Assembly (NCBI GenBank): GCA_947470165.1
Contig: CANISN010000019.1
Location: 1-14,547, forward strand
DNA: 14,547 nt
Reading direction: 5' to 3'
Source: Burkholderiaceae bacterium
GTDB lineage: Bacteria; Pseudomonadota; Gammaproteobacteria; Burkholderiales; Burkholderiaceae
The position numbers and the translations under genes are program-made. This document shows, piece by piece, positions 1 through 7,906 of the stretch; within the stretch, counting starts at the first letter, position 1, and the number at the start of each line of letters is the position of its first letter. The notes under the pieces were generated by a model. It had not been told where the DNA came from, ran no database searches, and was given only the letters and a program-made list of their open reading frames with translations.

Positions 1-2
1 AG

Positions 3-1055
3 GCCATGGCAGAAAAAGGCTTGGGGACGCCAGCAACTCGTGCAGCCATTATTGAGGGTCTGCTAGCAGAACGCTATATGGTTCGCGAAGCGCGTGAGCT
101 TATTCCAACTGCTAAAGCATTCCAGCTCATGACACTTTTGCGCGGATTAGATGTTGAAGAGCTGACTCGACCGGACCTCACGGGTAACTGGGAAAATAAA
201 CTCTCGCTAATTGAGCGCGGTGAAATGAATCGCGAAACCTTCATGCAAGAGATTGCGCAGATGACGCAACGCATTGTTAAGCGGGCAAAAGAATATGACA
301 GCGATACAATTCCGGGCGATTACGCCACGATGACTACACCATGCCCACACTGTAAAGGCGCCGTTAAAGAGAACTACCGTCGTTTTGCTTGTGAGAAGTG
401 CGGTTTTACGATTAGCAAAACACCGGGTGGCCGTGCATTTGAGTATCCAGAGGTGGAAGAACTGCTTCGTGAAAAAACTATTGGTCCGCTACAAGGGTTC
501 CGCAGCAAAATAGGTAGGCCATTTGCAGCCATCATTAAGCTTAGCGAAATTCCTGAAGATGATTCAGATTATCCAAATGCAGGTTTCAAATTAGAGTTTG
601 ATTTTGGTAATTCGCAAGAGGATGAGTCCGAAGCAATCGACTTTACTGGTCGCCAAGCTTTGGGTGCTTGTCCTAAGTGCTCTGGTGCCGTGTATGAAGA
701 TGGCATGCGATATTTATGTGAAAGAAATACTGGTCCAGAAAAAACCTGTGACTTCAAAACTGGTAAGGTTGTTTTGCAACAGGAAATTTCTATTGAGCAA
801 GTACAAAAACTACTCACCGAAGGTAAAACAGATTTGTTAACTAACTTCAAATCCAACCGCACCGGTCGCGGATTTAAAGCTTACTTGGCCTTGGGTCCTG
901 ATGGCAAAATTGGTTTTGAGTTTGAAGCCAAAGCGCCTAAGGCAGGTTCTGATGCTAAAGCTCCAGCAAAAAAACGGGTTGGTGCTAGTGCAGCAACTAA
1001 GTCTGTTGCAAAACCTAAGCGTGCCAGTAAAGCAAAGTCGTCCTCTAGTACTTGA
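3..1055 (+). CDS. topB: DNA topoisomerase III, C-terminal part (partial, cut by left edge)
   Basis: This is the 3' part of a type IA topoisomerase gene. The reading frame is open to the left edge, so the methionine at base 6 is internal and the true start and catalytic tyrosine lie outside. Residues below count from that methionine. The opening EKGLGTPATRAAIIEGLL is typical of the end of the type IA core in TopB. Two zinc-ribbon-like cysteine sets follow: C113/C116/C129/C132 and C222/C225/C238/C248. Each is followed by a repeat of the Toprim_Crpt type (LLREKTIGPLQGFRSK near 153 and LLTEGKTDLLTNFKSN near 269). The last 40 or so residues are a Lys/Ala/Ser-rich basic tail, likely to contact DNA. 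Enzymes of this family pass and decatenate single strands, for example at replication or recombination intermediates. The tail is encoded antisense to the end of the neighbouring oxidoreductase gene. Confidence 0.9.
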   Translation, partial: AMAEKGLGTPATRAAIIEGLLAERYMVREARELIPTAKAFQLMTLLRGLDVEELTRPDLTGNWENKLSLIERGEMNRETFMQEIAQMTQRIVKRAKEYDSDTIPGDYATMTTPCPHCKGAVKENYRRFACEKCGFTISKTPGGRAFEYPEVEELLREKTIGPLQGFRSKIGRPFAAIIKLSEIPEDDSDYPNAGFKLEFDFGNSQEDESEAIDFTGRQALGACPKCSGAVYEDGMRYLCERNTGPEKTCDFKTGKVVLQQEISIEQVQKLLTEGKTDLLTNFKSNRTGRGFKAYLALGPDGKIGFEFEAKAPKAGSDAKAPAKKRVGASAATKSVAKPKRASKAKSSSST

Positions 1056-2116
1056 GCCGTAATGAGCTTGGCCGCCAGGGCCGACCAAAGCACTCCTCTC
1101 GACCCCAAGGCTGTGGCCAAAAATATCCCGGGGCGTTGAGTGAGTGCGCCAATAATGGGTAGGCGATCGCCAGCAACACAACGAATACCTACAAAACTTC
1201 CGGTCTTGAGCAAATGACTAGTTTCACCCTCTGGATAGTTCAATAAACCCTTCGCTTGCTCGCGATTAGCGTCATCGCTCGAGGCCCAATCTTGAACATC
1301 AACCTCTCCTTCATCAAAGCTTGAACCAACAATCCAACGATAGCTACCGTCTAACAATTGCTTAGCTGGTAAACAATAGCCATCGCCAGATATTGCAGTC
1401 TTTGGCAATTTTTCAACCCAGTCATCATGCTCGGGCACAGAAAAAATACTCAACTGTCCGCGAACCGGCCTAAGAGGCAGGCGCACTCCCACGCTGGCAA
1501 CCAAATTTTTTGTTTCTAAGGATGCAGTAATAATGACTTTGCGGGCCGTCATGATGGGCTCATCTTGATGATTCAGTAATTGCCATCCCGCGCCCACTTT
1601 TTTTAATCGACTCACGGGAGTGCTCCAGCAACAAGTCAGTTGCGGGTGAGGCTTCAGTGCTTCGCTTGTTGCTGATGATAAGTTCATGGATGCACCGCGC
1701 GCAATCCAAATGCCGTCCTGCTCAATTCCGCAGATACGCAATGCCTCCTCAGCATACAAAACGCGAGCTATTTCTTCGCTAAGCTCCAGCACCTTCAGGT
1801 GACCAACAAACTCTTCATAATTAAATGGTTTATCTTTTTTTACCGGCTGAAAGATCCCGTGCTGATTCCAGACCTTACCCCAGCGGGCTTCGGCCATCAG
1901 AAAAGCAATGTGCGTTAAACGTAATAAGCGAGGTGCGCCACGTCCAACGTGGGGGTGGGCAATGGCGTATGCGTGACTAGAGCATGCTGAGGCGGGGAGT
2001 GGCGCAGAATCAAGAATGCAAACGGCTTTGCCGCGCTCTAGTAGCTCATTTGCAATGGTTGCGCCTGCAATACCTGCCCCAATCACCACAATGTCATGAT
2101 GCTGAGGTAAGGTCAT
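881..2116 (-). CDS. MnmC-type FAD-dependent tRNA U34 oxidoreductase, stand-alone C-terminal domain
   Basis: This 411-residue protein matches the FAD-binding C-terminal half of bifunctional MnmC, both in length and in motifs. It has a Rossmann nucleotide-binding loop GAGIAG (13-18) with an acidic residue after the second strand (ILD), RPVRGQLS (217-224), GIRCVAGDRLPIIG (310-323), ALGSRG (336-341) and the family's closing AALAPTRFF. In E. coli that half removes the carboxymethyl group from cmnm5(s2)U34, giving nm5(s2)U34 in tRNA. The N-terminal methyltransferase half of MnmC is absent, and none is encoded upstream before pckG. The ATG at 2116 opens directly into the Rossmann fold, which supports it, although no clear ribosome binding site is seen. 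The gene lies 47 bp after pckG on the same strand, so they may share a transcript. Its last 58 codons overlap topB antisense. A glycine/D-amino-acid oxidase of the DAO superfamily is the alternative, but the C-terminal motifs favour MnmC. Confidence 0.82.
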   Translation of the reverse strand: MTLPQHHDIVVIGAGIAGATIANELLERGKAVCILDSAPLPASACSSHAYAIAHPHVGRGAPRLLRLTHIAFLMAEARWGKVWNQHGIFQPVKKDKPFNYEEFVGHLKVLELSEEIARVLYAEEALRICGIEQDGIWIARGASMNLSSATSEALKPHPQLTCCWSTPVSRLKKVGAGWQLLNHQDEPIMTARKVIITASLETKNLVASVGVRLPLRPVRGQLSIFSVPEHDDWVEKLPKTAISGDGYCLPAKQLLDGSYRWIVGSSFDEGEVDVQDWASSDDANREQAKGLLNYPEGETSHLLKTGSFVGIRCVAGDRLPIIGALTQRPGIFLATALGSRGVLWSALAAKLITAQVLEDDFALLARLGFATDLVAALAPTRFFAGALASEPALGALASNSKPILPSGPKAK

Positions 2117-2163
2117 TAATTAACGCTTATTTTGAGAGGGCCTCTTGAATCGTCAGGGGATAC

Positions 2164-4011
2164 CTAGGCGTTCAAGCGCTTCTCAATTTTAGCCCTCATT
2201 TCTAAAAGCTCTTTAGGTAAACGCTTGCCCAAATGCTCAAACAATTCAGAATGTAATTTGAGCTCACTCTTCCAGTCATCAACTGAAGCGGCAATTACTT
2301 TCTCAAACTTATCGACAGAGAAGTCAATGCCATCCCAGTGCATATCAGCATGCTCTGGAGAGATCCCAAAAACCGTTTCAATACCTTTTGCGGTGCCTTC
2401 AGCGCGAGCCAAAATCCAAGAGAGGACGCGCATATTCTCACCAAATCCCGGCCAAACAAATTGACCGCCCTCATCTTTGCGGAACCAATTAACACAATAA
2501 ATTTTTGGCAAAACCGCACCTTCAGCCGCAAGCTTTTCACCAATACTCAACCAGTGCTGGAAATAATCGCTCATGTTGTAACCGGCAAATGCAATCATTG
2601 CAAATGGGTCGCGACGCACAACACCAACCTTGCCAGTAATGGCGGCAGTAGTTTCAGATCCCATCGTAGCGGCCATATAAACGCCCTCAACCCAGTCACG
2701 AGCTTCACTTACTAGTGGAACGGTGGTTGAGCGGCGACCGCCGAATAAAAATGCATCGATTGGAACCCCTTCTGGATCATCCCACTTTGGATCAACCGCC
2801 GGGTTGTTTGTAGCGGCCATGGTAAAACGTGAATTCGCGTGAGCGGCCTTGCGCCCCGCGGCGCCATCTGCTGGAGTCCAGTCTTTGCCTTGCCAATCAA
2901 TTAAGTGTTCTGGGGGAGTGTCAGTCAAACCCTCCCACCAAACATCACCATCATCTGTAAGCGCTACATTGGTAAAAATAACATCCTGATTCAGAGAATC
3001 AATACAGTTGGGGTTTGTTAATCTGTTTGTACCAGGCGCAACCCCAAAGTAGCCTGACTCAGGATTGATTGCAAATAAGCGGGTTTTGCCGGTAACGGGA
3101 TCTTTGCGGGGCTTAATCCAAGCAATGTCGTCGCCAATGGTTGTAACCTTCCATCCCTCAAATCCTTTAGGGGGAATCATCATCGAGAAGTTGGTTTTGC
3201 CACAGGCGGATGGGAATGCGGCGGCAATATGATATTTCTTACCCTCTGGCGAGGTTGCGCCCAAAATTAACATATGCTCAGCGAGCCAGCCTTGCTCACG
3301 ACCCATGTTTGATGCAATGCGCAGTGCAAAGCATTTTTTGCCTAGCAATGCATTGCCGCCATATCCCGACCCAAAAGACCAAATCTCACGCGTTTCTGGG
3401 TAATGCACAATATATTTGGTTTTATTGTTTGGCCAAGCCATATCTTTTTCGCCTGCCGCAAGCGGCTTACCAACCGAATGTACGCAGGGCACATATTCGC
3501 CAGTGGCGCCCATCTGATCAATCACGGCTTTGCCCATGCGCGTCATTAAGCGCATATTGATGGCGACATAAGGGCTGTCAGACAGCTCAACACCAATGTG
3601 CGCGATTGGGGAGCCGATTGGACCCATGGAGAAGGGCACAACATACATTGTTCTACCGCGCATACAGCCACTAAAAAGCGGCCTTAGGGTGGCGCGCATC
3701 TCGCTAGGCTCTACCCAATTATTAGTGGGGCCTGCATCGTCTTTTTTTGCTGAGCAAATGAAGGTGCGATCTTCAACGCGGGCCACATCATCCGGATCAG
3801 ATAAGGCCAAGAAAGAGTTTTTGCGCTTAGTCGGATTAAGGCGCTTAAAGACGCCCGCCTTAACTAATAATTCGCAAAGGGAGTTGTACTCCCCCTCGGA
3901 ACCATCACACCAGTGAATATTATCTGGCTGGGTAATGGCCGCAATGTCTGAAACCCATTTTATTAATTTCTGATTTTTTACGTAATCTGGTGCGTTGATT
4001 GTTGCGGTCAT
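2164..4011 (-). CDS. pckG: Phosphoenolpyruvate carboxykinase (GTP)
   Basis: This 615-residue protein is a full-length GTP-class PEP carboxykinase (oxaloacetate + GTP to PEP + GDP + CO2), a cytosolic gluconeogenic enzyme. Visible signatures are the phosphate-binding kinase-1 loop [11 protein letters not shown] (264-274), which includes the active-site cysteine C270 of the GTP class, the kinase-2 metal site [11 protein letters not shown] (291-301), and the guanine-nucleotide class motif [13 protein letters not shown] (421-433). [15 protein letters not shown] (120-134) belongs to the PEP/oxaloacetate-binding part. The ATG at 4011 is preceded by AGGA at about 7 bases, which supports this start. 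The upstream gap of 86 bp after mnmE can hold its own promoter, so it need not be part of the rpmH operon. mnmC follows 47 bp downstream. No truncation or missing catalytic residue is seen. Confidence 0.97.
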   Translation of the reverse strand: MTATINAPDYVKNQKLIKWVSDIAAITQPDNIHWCDGSEGEYNSLCELLVKAGVFKRLNPTKRKNSFLALSDPDDVARVEDRTFICSAKKDDAGPTNNWVEPSEMRATLRPLFSGCMRGRTMYVVPFSMGPIGSPIAHIGVELSDSPYVAINMRLMTRMGKAVIDQMGATGEYVPCVHSVGKPLAAGEKDMAWPNNKTKYIVHYPETREIWSFGSGYGGNALLGKKCFALRIASNMGREQGWLAEHMLILGATSPEGKKYHIAAAFPSACGKTNFSMMIPPKGFEGWKVTTIGDDIAWIKPRKDPVTGKTRLFAINPESGYFGVAPGTNRLTNPNCIDSLNQDVIFTNVALTDDGDVWWEGLTDTPPEHLIDWQGKDWTPADGAAGRKAAHANSRFTMAATNNPAVDPKWDDPEGVPIDAFLFGGRRSTTVPLVSEARDWVEGVYMAATMGSETTAAITGKVGVVRRDPFAMIAFAGYNMSDYFQHWLSIGEKLAAEGAVLPKIYCVNWFRKDEGGQFVWPGFGENMRVLSWILARAEGTAKGIETVFGISPEHADMHWDGIDFSVDKFEKVIAASVDDWKSELKLHSELFEHLGKRLPKELLEMRAKIEKRLNA

Positions 4012-4097
4012 GTGAATCCTATGATTTGATATTCTTAATCACATGATTTTAGCATTTTGGGCATATTTTAAGCGCCCCTCCAGCAGGAATAAACCCT
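4012..4097 (-). promoter_or_regulatory. mnmE-pckG intergenic region, probable pckG promoter and ribosome binding site
   Basis: This 86-bp AT-rich gap separates the mnmE stop from the pckG start. Read on the minus strand it contains TGCTAAAAT, which resembles an extended -10 element, about 40 bases before the start codon. AGGATT lies 6-7 bases before the ATG and is a good ribosome binding site. No strong -35 element and no convincing terminator hairpin for mnmE were found, so read-through from mnmE is possible. The binding site is visible directly. The promoter is a weak inference. Confidence 0.4.
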
Positions 4098-5480
4098 CTA
4101 TTTGCCGATACAAAACTGGCTAAATATTTTACCCAAAAGGTCATCGGGAAGCAGTTTCCCAGTAATTTGTCCTAGCTGATCTTGTGCTAATCGGAGCTCT
4201 TCTGCAAACAACTCTAGTGATATGTTGCCATTAGCGGCGAACTCATGCGATTTTTCTAAATGGCTTGCGGCCCTATCTAGACAATCAAGATGTCGTCGAC
4301 GCGCCACAATAGCACCCTCTTGGGAACCGCCCCATCCCACCGACTCCAAGATTTTCTGCTTTAGTGCTTCAATCCCATCGCCCGTTTTGGCCGAGATAAG
4401 CAAGGACTGCTTTGCGCTGCAATTAGCACCTAAGTCACTTAATAAATCAGACTTATTGCTGACCTCTAAAATAGGGCATTTAGGTGGAATCACTTTGAGC
4501 ATCTGCGCCCTAAGTTTCGATACTTCGGCGCTCTCTGGTCCGTCTTGCGACCCTGAGTCTTGAAGGAACACTACCAGATCAGCCGCACGGATCGCCTCCC
4601 AAGACCTTTCAATACCCTTAGACTCGACCAGATCACTAGTCTCGCGAAGTCCAGCGGTGTCTATGATGTGCATGGGAACACCATGAATAGTGATGTTTTC
4701 TTTAACGCGGTCTCTGGTAGTTCCGGCGATAGGGGTCACAATAGCCACCTCCTCACCAGCAAGGCGATTTAGCAGGGAGCTTTTGCCGACGTTTGGAGCG
4801 CCCGCCAAAACTAATTGAATACCGTCTCGTAAAATCTTTCCTTGCTTTGCGCTATTTCTAAGCGCATGCAACTTTTGCATCACTGTACTAAGGCGCTCAC
4901 GGGCTTGAGCATTCTCTAAAAACTCAATCTCCTCTTCTGGGAAGTCGAGGGTCGACTCCACCAAAATGCGCAATTGAGTAATTTCTTCAATCAAGCTATT
5001 GACGTCCTTCGAGAAGACACCCTGCAGTGACCGCGCTGCGCCCCGGGCCGCTGCTTCACTTTGTGCGTCTATCAAGTCTGCGATAGCCTCTGCTTGCGCA
5101 AGATCAATTTTGTTGTTGAGATAGGCCCGCAATGAAAATTCACCAGGCTCTGCAATTACCAAACCTTGATCTTTTCCCAGCTCTAGACAACGCTTCATGA
5201 CCAGCTCTAAGAGTTGTGGTCCGCCATGGCACTGTAACTCTAAAACATCCTCGCCAGTAAAAGAGGCGGGGGCTGCAAAATAAATTGTAATAAGCTGGTC
5301 TATTGGTGCGCCATCGCCATCGCGTAAGGTGAATAGGCTTGCCTGTCGCGGCGTTAGTGTTTTCTGAAACAGGGCTTTTGCAATCTGCGAAAGATTGCTA
5401 CCGCTAATGCGGATGACCCCAACACCCGCTTTACCTAGGGCTGTGGCAACCGCAATGATGGGCAGCTTTCTTGTCATCAT
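4098..5480 (-). CDS. mnmE: tRNA modification GTPase MnmE (TrmE)
   Basis: This 460-residue protein is a full-length MnmE. With MnmG it adds the (carboxymethyl)aminomethyl group to C5 of wobble uridine 34 in certain tRNAs, using a tetrahydrofolate derivative. The N-terminal folate-binding domain includes GVGVIRISG (19-27) and FTGEDVLELQCHGG (74-87). A helical domain carries the inserted G domain: G1 GAPNVGKSS (227-235), G2 GTTRD (253-257), G3 DTAGLRE (274-280), G4 NKSD (342-345), G5 SAK (363-365). The protein ends in the invariant FCIGK, with the catalytic cysteine at 457. Two ATGs are adjacent (5480 and 5477). AAAGGG about 8 bases upstream suits the first. The gene lies 37 bp after yidC as the last member of the conserved rpmH-rnpA-yidD-yidC-mnmE cluster. 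The MnmC-like oxidoreductase at 881-2116 would act on its product. Confidence 0.98.
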   Translation of the reverse strand: MMTRKLPIIAVATALGKAGVGVIRISGSNLSQIAKALFQKTLTPRQASLFTLRDGDGAPIDQLITIYFAAPASFTGEDVLELQCHGGPQLLELVMKRCLELGKDQGLVIAEPGEFSLRAYLNNKIDLAQAEAIADLIDAQSEAAARGAARSLQGVFSKDVNSLIEEITQLRILVESTLDFPEEEIEFLENAQARERLSTVMQKLHALRNSAKQGKILRDGIQLVLAGAPNVGKSSLLNRLAGEEVAIVTPIAGTTRDRVKENITIHGVPMHIIDTAGLRETSDLVESKGIERSWEAIRAADLVVFLQDSGSQDGPESAEVSKLRAQMLKVIPPKCPILEVSNKSDLLSDLGANCSAKQSLLISAKTGDGIEALKQKILESVGWGGSQEGAIVARRRHLDCLDRAASHLEKSHEFAANGNISLELFAEELRLAQDQLGQITGKLLPDDLLGKIFSQFCIGK

Positions 5481-5517
5481 TGCAGGCGCCCTTTTTTGTA
5501 TTTAAAAAGCTAAAGCC

Positions 5518-7194
5518 TTATTTAGCAGGTTTTTTTTCAAACATTTGGTTGATTTGCCACTGCTGAGCAATAGACAACAGGTTGTTCACAACCCAGTACA
5601 AAACCAAGCCTGCGGGGAAAAAGAAGAACATGACTGAGAATATGAGTGGCATGTACAGCATTACTTTCGCCTGAATTGGGTCGGGTGGCGTTGGATTGAG
5701 CTTGGTTTGCACGAACATTGAAGCGGCCATAATGATTGGCAAAATATAGTAAGGGTCCGGTACTGACAAGTCTTGAATCCAGGCAACCCAAGGTGCATTG
5801 CGCATTTCTACCGAAGAAAGTAATACCCAGTACAGGGAAATAAAAACAGGGATCTGAATCACTACAGGCAAACAACCGCCCAGTGGATTAATTTTTTCCT
5901 TTCGGTACATCTCCATCATCGCTTGATTCAGTTTTTGTGGCTCACCTTTATATTGCTCTCTCATCACAAGCAAGCGTGGCTGCACCTCTTTCATGCGCGC
6001 CATGGATTTGTAGCTTGCCGCCGAGAGTGGGAAGAACACCAATTTAATTAAAATAGTCAGGAGAATAATTGCCCAACCCCAGTTACCAACATAGCTGTGG
6101 ATATTTTCTAACAACCAAAAAATTGGTTTCGCAAGAATGGTGAGGTAGCCATAGTCTTTCAACAGCGCAAATCCTGGGGCAATCGTCTCCAAAACACTCT
6201 CTTCTTGTGGCCCTACAAATAACTTTGAATTTTCAATAACGGCCACTCCAGGGGCAACTATACCCAGTGGTGTTTGTATGCCGATGCGATACAGATTATT
6301 GTCAATCTTCCCTGCGTAAATATCACGCGTAGTTTTGTCAGCAGGGATCCAAGCGCTGGCAAAGTAATGCTGCACCATTGCAACCCATGCTGGATCACCC
6401 GCTGGCACTTGCGTAGGAATGGTGATTTTGTTCTTATCAATCGCAGTGAATTCAAGTTTATTGAATTTTTCTTTTTCTGTGTATGCTGCTGGCCCAGTAA
6501 AGGTGCTCGCGGAGAATGCTCCGTCAAAAGGTCCGATTTTTTGTTCCTGAGAAGCGTCTCGCACAATCTCTGTGTACAAAACGAGTGGTACTGCATTCGC
6601 AGCGCCCTGCACAACTCGATGGCCAACATCAACAACGTAGCTACCTTGGCTCAAAATAAATGTTTTCTCTAGCCTTACTCCTCCGCGCTCGCTTGCCAAA
6701 ATAATAAATGGCCTGCCAGATGCGTCCTTACCGGAATTAAGCAACTTAAAAGTGCTGGTGTGGTTTGGGAGATCTGCGTTGCCCAACGCAATCAAGCCTG
6801 AGCGCGCAAAATATTTATGGTTAGGTGTGTGCTGGAAAAGCTCTACTGGTTTTTTTTCAGCGGTAAGCTCTTTAAGCAACTTTGCATCAATAACATTGCC
6901 GCCATTAGCGCTAATTTGAATAGACAGTACGTCATTTTGTAAAACAAATTTCTCCGCCGTCTCTATTGCGCCTGGATTTACTTTGGGTGCTTCAGTTGGT
7001 GAAGCAATGCCAGCACCCTGAATCGGGGATGGGATATCAACTTTACTTACCTGCGCTTTATCTGGGGCAACAACACTGTTTACGGGGTTTCCGCCAAACA
7101 TCGACGGGTTGCCTTCATGGACCTGCCAGTTGTTGAACAACATGAGGCCTGACATGGAGAAAATCGCCCAAAGAATTGTTTTTTTAAAGTCCAT
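5518..7194 (-). CDS. yidC: Membrane protein insertase YidC
   Basis: YidC inserts and folds inner-membrane proteins, alone or with SecYEG. The protein has the Gram-negative layout: an N-terminal membrane segment (ILWAIFSMSGLMLF), a large periplasmic P1 domain (about 80-340), then the conserved five-helix core with GWAIILLTILIKLVFFPLS, the cytoplasmic coiled coil around MARMKEVQPRLLVMREQY, NPLGGCLPVVIQIPVFISLYW, DPYYILPIIMAASMF and the last helix near FPAGLVLYWVVNN. It ends in KKPAK. I chose the ATG at 7194 (MDFKKTILW, 558 residues) over the ATG at 7200. The AAGTGA ribosome binding site directly abuts the 7200 codon but is 6 bases from the 7194 one, and relatives commonly start MDFKKT. At the groove position where E. 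coli has Arg366, this protein has lysine (K384 from the 7194 start). It begins 10 bp after yidD. Confidence 0.97.
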   Translation of the reverse strand: MDFKKTILWAIFSMSGLMLFNNWQVHEGNPSMFGGNPVNSVVAPDKAQVSKVDIPSPIQGAGIASPTEAPKVNPGAIETAEKFVLQNDVLSIQISANGGNVIDAKLLKELTAEKKPVELFQHTPNHKYFARSGLIALGNADLPNHTSTFKLLNSGKDASGRPFIILASERGGVRLEKTFILSQGSYVVDVGHRVVQGAANAVPLVLYTEIVRDASQEQKIGPFDGAFSASTFTGPAAYTEKEKFNKLEFTAIDKNKITIPTQVPAGDPAWVAMVQHYFASAWIPADKTTRDIYAGKIDNNLYRIGIQTPLGIVAPGVAVIENSKLFVGPQEESVLETIAPGFALLKDYGYLTILAKPIFWLLENIHSYVGNWGWAIILLTILIKLVFFPLSAASYKSMARMKEVQPRLLVMREQYKGEPQKLNQAMMEMYRKEKINPLGGCLPVVIQIPVFISLYWVLLSSVEMRNAPWVAWIQDLSVPDPYYILPIIMAASMFVQTKLNPTPPDPIQAKVMLYMPLIFSVMFFFFPAGLVLYWVVNNLLSIAQQWQINQMFEKKPAK

Positions 7195-7204
7195 TTGCAT
7201 TCAC

Positions 7205-7444
7205 TTAATAATGATGAGATTCTAGTTTTACTGCGGGGTCATGACCGCCCCGTGACCATGGATTGCATCGCAAAATACGCCACACCATCAACCTAAGGCT
7301 TTTGAAAAATCCGTAACTAGCAAAGCAGTCGCAGGCGTATTGAGAGCAGGAGGGCTCAAATTTACAATGCATGCCGATAAAGGGGCTGAGTGTTATTTGA
7401 TAAGCCCGCACGAAATTTACGGCTATCTTGTTTAAAAAGCGCAT
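7205..7444 (-). CDS. yidD: Membrane protein insertion efficiency factor YidD
   Basis: This 79-residue protein shows the YidD (DUF37) family pattern: an amphipathic N-terminal stretch (FLNKIAVNFVRAYQITLSPF), then CKFEPSCSQYA (27-37) and RLMVWRILRCNPWSRGGHDP (51-70). YidD is a small peripheral inner-membrane protein that assists YidC-dependent insertion. The frame extends upstream to base 7522, but the added 26 residues lie entirely inside rnpA and do not resemble the family. The ATG at 7444 gives a family-like start and leaves a single base after the rnpA TAG (TAG-C-ATG), an arrangement that suggests translational coupling. yidC starts 10 bp downstream. Confidence 0.94.
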   Translation of the reverse strand: MRFLNKIAVNFVRAYQITLSPFIGMHCKFEPSCSQYACDCFASYGFFKSLRLMVWRILRCNPWSRGGHDPAVKLESHHY

Positions 7445-7445
7445 G

Positions 7446-7763
7446 CTAAAGAAGCCCCTCAATTTGTGTTCGCAGAACTTCTTTTTCTTTTCTTCTGAGT
7501 CTCCCGCGGGTTTCACGTCCAACCGATTTTTTCAGCTTAAGCACAACATCGCTATTGAGATTTCTGGCTTGAGCGACTCGGACCACTTCACGGATCATGC
7601 GCTTTAATTGGTTTCGATCTACCGCGCGCTTAGCTAGTTTTTTGGCTACCGCAATACCCAAATCTGGTTTTGCGCCCTGCTCCGGAAACGCCGAATACAA
7701 CCCCCAATACAAAGTTGTTTGGGGGCGCGTTTTTAGTAACTCAGAAATCTTCGCGCTATTCAA
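7446..7763 (-). CDS. rnpA: Ribonuclease P protein component
   Basis: RnpA is the basic protein subunit of RNase P, which works with the catalytic RNA (not in this window) to remove 5' leaders from precursor tRNAs. The 105-residue product carries the signature GIAVAKKLAKRAVDRNQLKRMIRE (36-59) with the conserved R50-N51, K54-R55 and R58, and a basic C-terminal region, as in the family. No ATG or GTG lies ahead of the conserved region. A stop (TAG at 7767-7769) closes the frame two codons upstream, leaving TTG at 7763 as the earliest practical start. It lies 8 bp after the rpmH stop with no good ribosome binding site, so translation probably depends on coupling to rpmH. The next gene, yidD, starts one base after its stop. 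Confidence 0.95.
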   Translation of the reverse strand: MNSAKISELLKTRPQTTLYWGLYSAFPEQGAKPDLGIAVAKKLAKRAVDRNQLKRMIREVVRVAQARNLNSDVVLKLKKSVGRETRGRLRRKEKEVLRTQIEGLL

Positions 7764-7771
7764 CTGCTAGA

Positions 7772-7906
7772 TTAAACAGCCAGACGTTTGCGACCTTTAG
7801 CGCGGCGTGCGTTTAAAACTGCGCGCCCACTCTTCGTTTTCATGCGAATACGAAATCCGTGAGTGCGCTTTCGACGTGTTACTGAGGGTTGGTATGTTCT
7901 TTTCAT
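7772..7906 (-). CDS. rpmH: Large ribosomal subunit protein bL34
   Basis: This 44-residue, very basic protein begins [20 protein letters not shown] and ends in GRKRLAV, the standard bL34 sequence and length. bL34 binds 23S rRNA in the large subunit. AGGA is visible 6 bases or so before the ATG on the minus strand (CAGGATGAATC), a good ribosome binding site. It is the first gene of the leftward operon rpmH-rnpA-yidD-yidC-mnmE, diverging from dnaA across a 222-bp region that holds DnaA boxes. This arrangement next to dnaA is widely conserved in bacteria. Confidence 0.98.

Noticed and set aside
2135..2150. Small inverted repeat AGAGG-C-CCTCT between pckG and mnmC, as a possible terminator
   Set aside because: The arms leave no room for a loop, or only a 4-bp stem with a 3-base loop, and no T run follows. 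It is too weak to call.
3210..3560. Plus-strand open frame of 116 codons opposite pckG
   Set aside because: It lies fully antisense to the conserved PEP carboxykinase core, with no domain resemblance and no ribosome binding site.
4060..4080. GGGC/GCCC arms between mnmE and pckG, as a possible terminator
   Set aside because: Only a 4-bp stem with an AT-rich loop and no T tract on the transcribed strand.
6096..6104. One-mismatch DnaA box (TGTGGATAT) inside yidC
   Set aside because: It is isolated, far from the origin clusters and encoded within conserved YidC sequence. A single near-match is expected by chance.
6274..6672. Plus-strand open frame of 132 codons opposite yidC
   Set aside because: It is antisense to conserved YidC coding sequence, and its translation has no recognisable domain. 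This is a shadow frame.
7445..7522. Longer yidD starting at 7522
   Set aside because: The added 26 residues lie wholly inside rnpA in another frame and do not match the YidD family, which fits a start at 7444.
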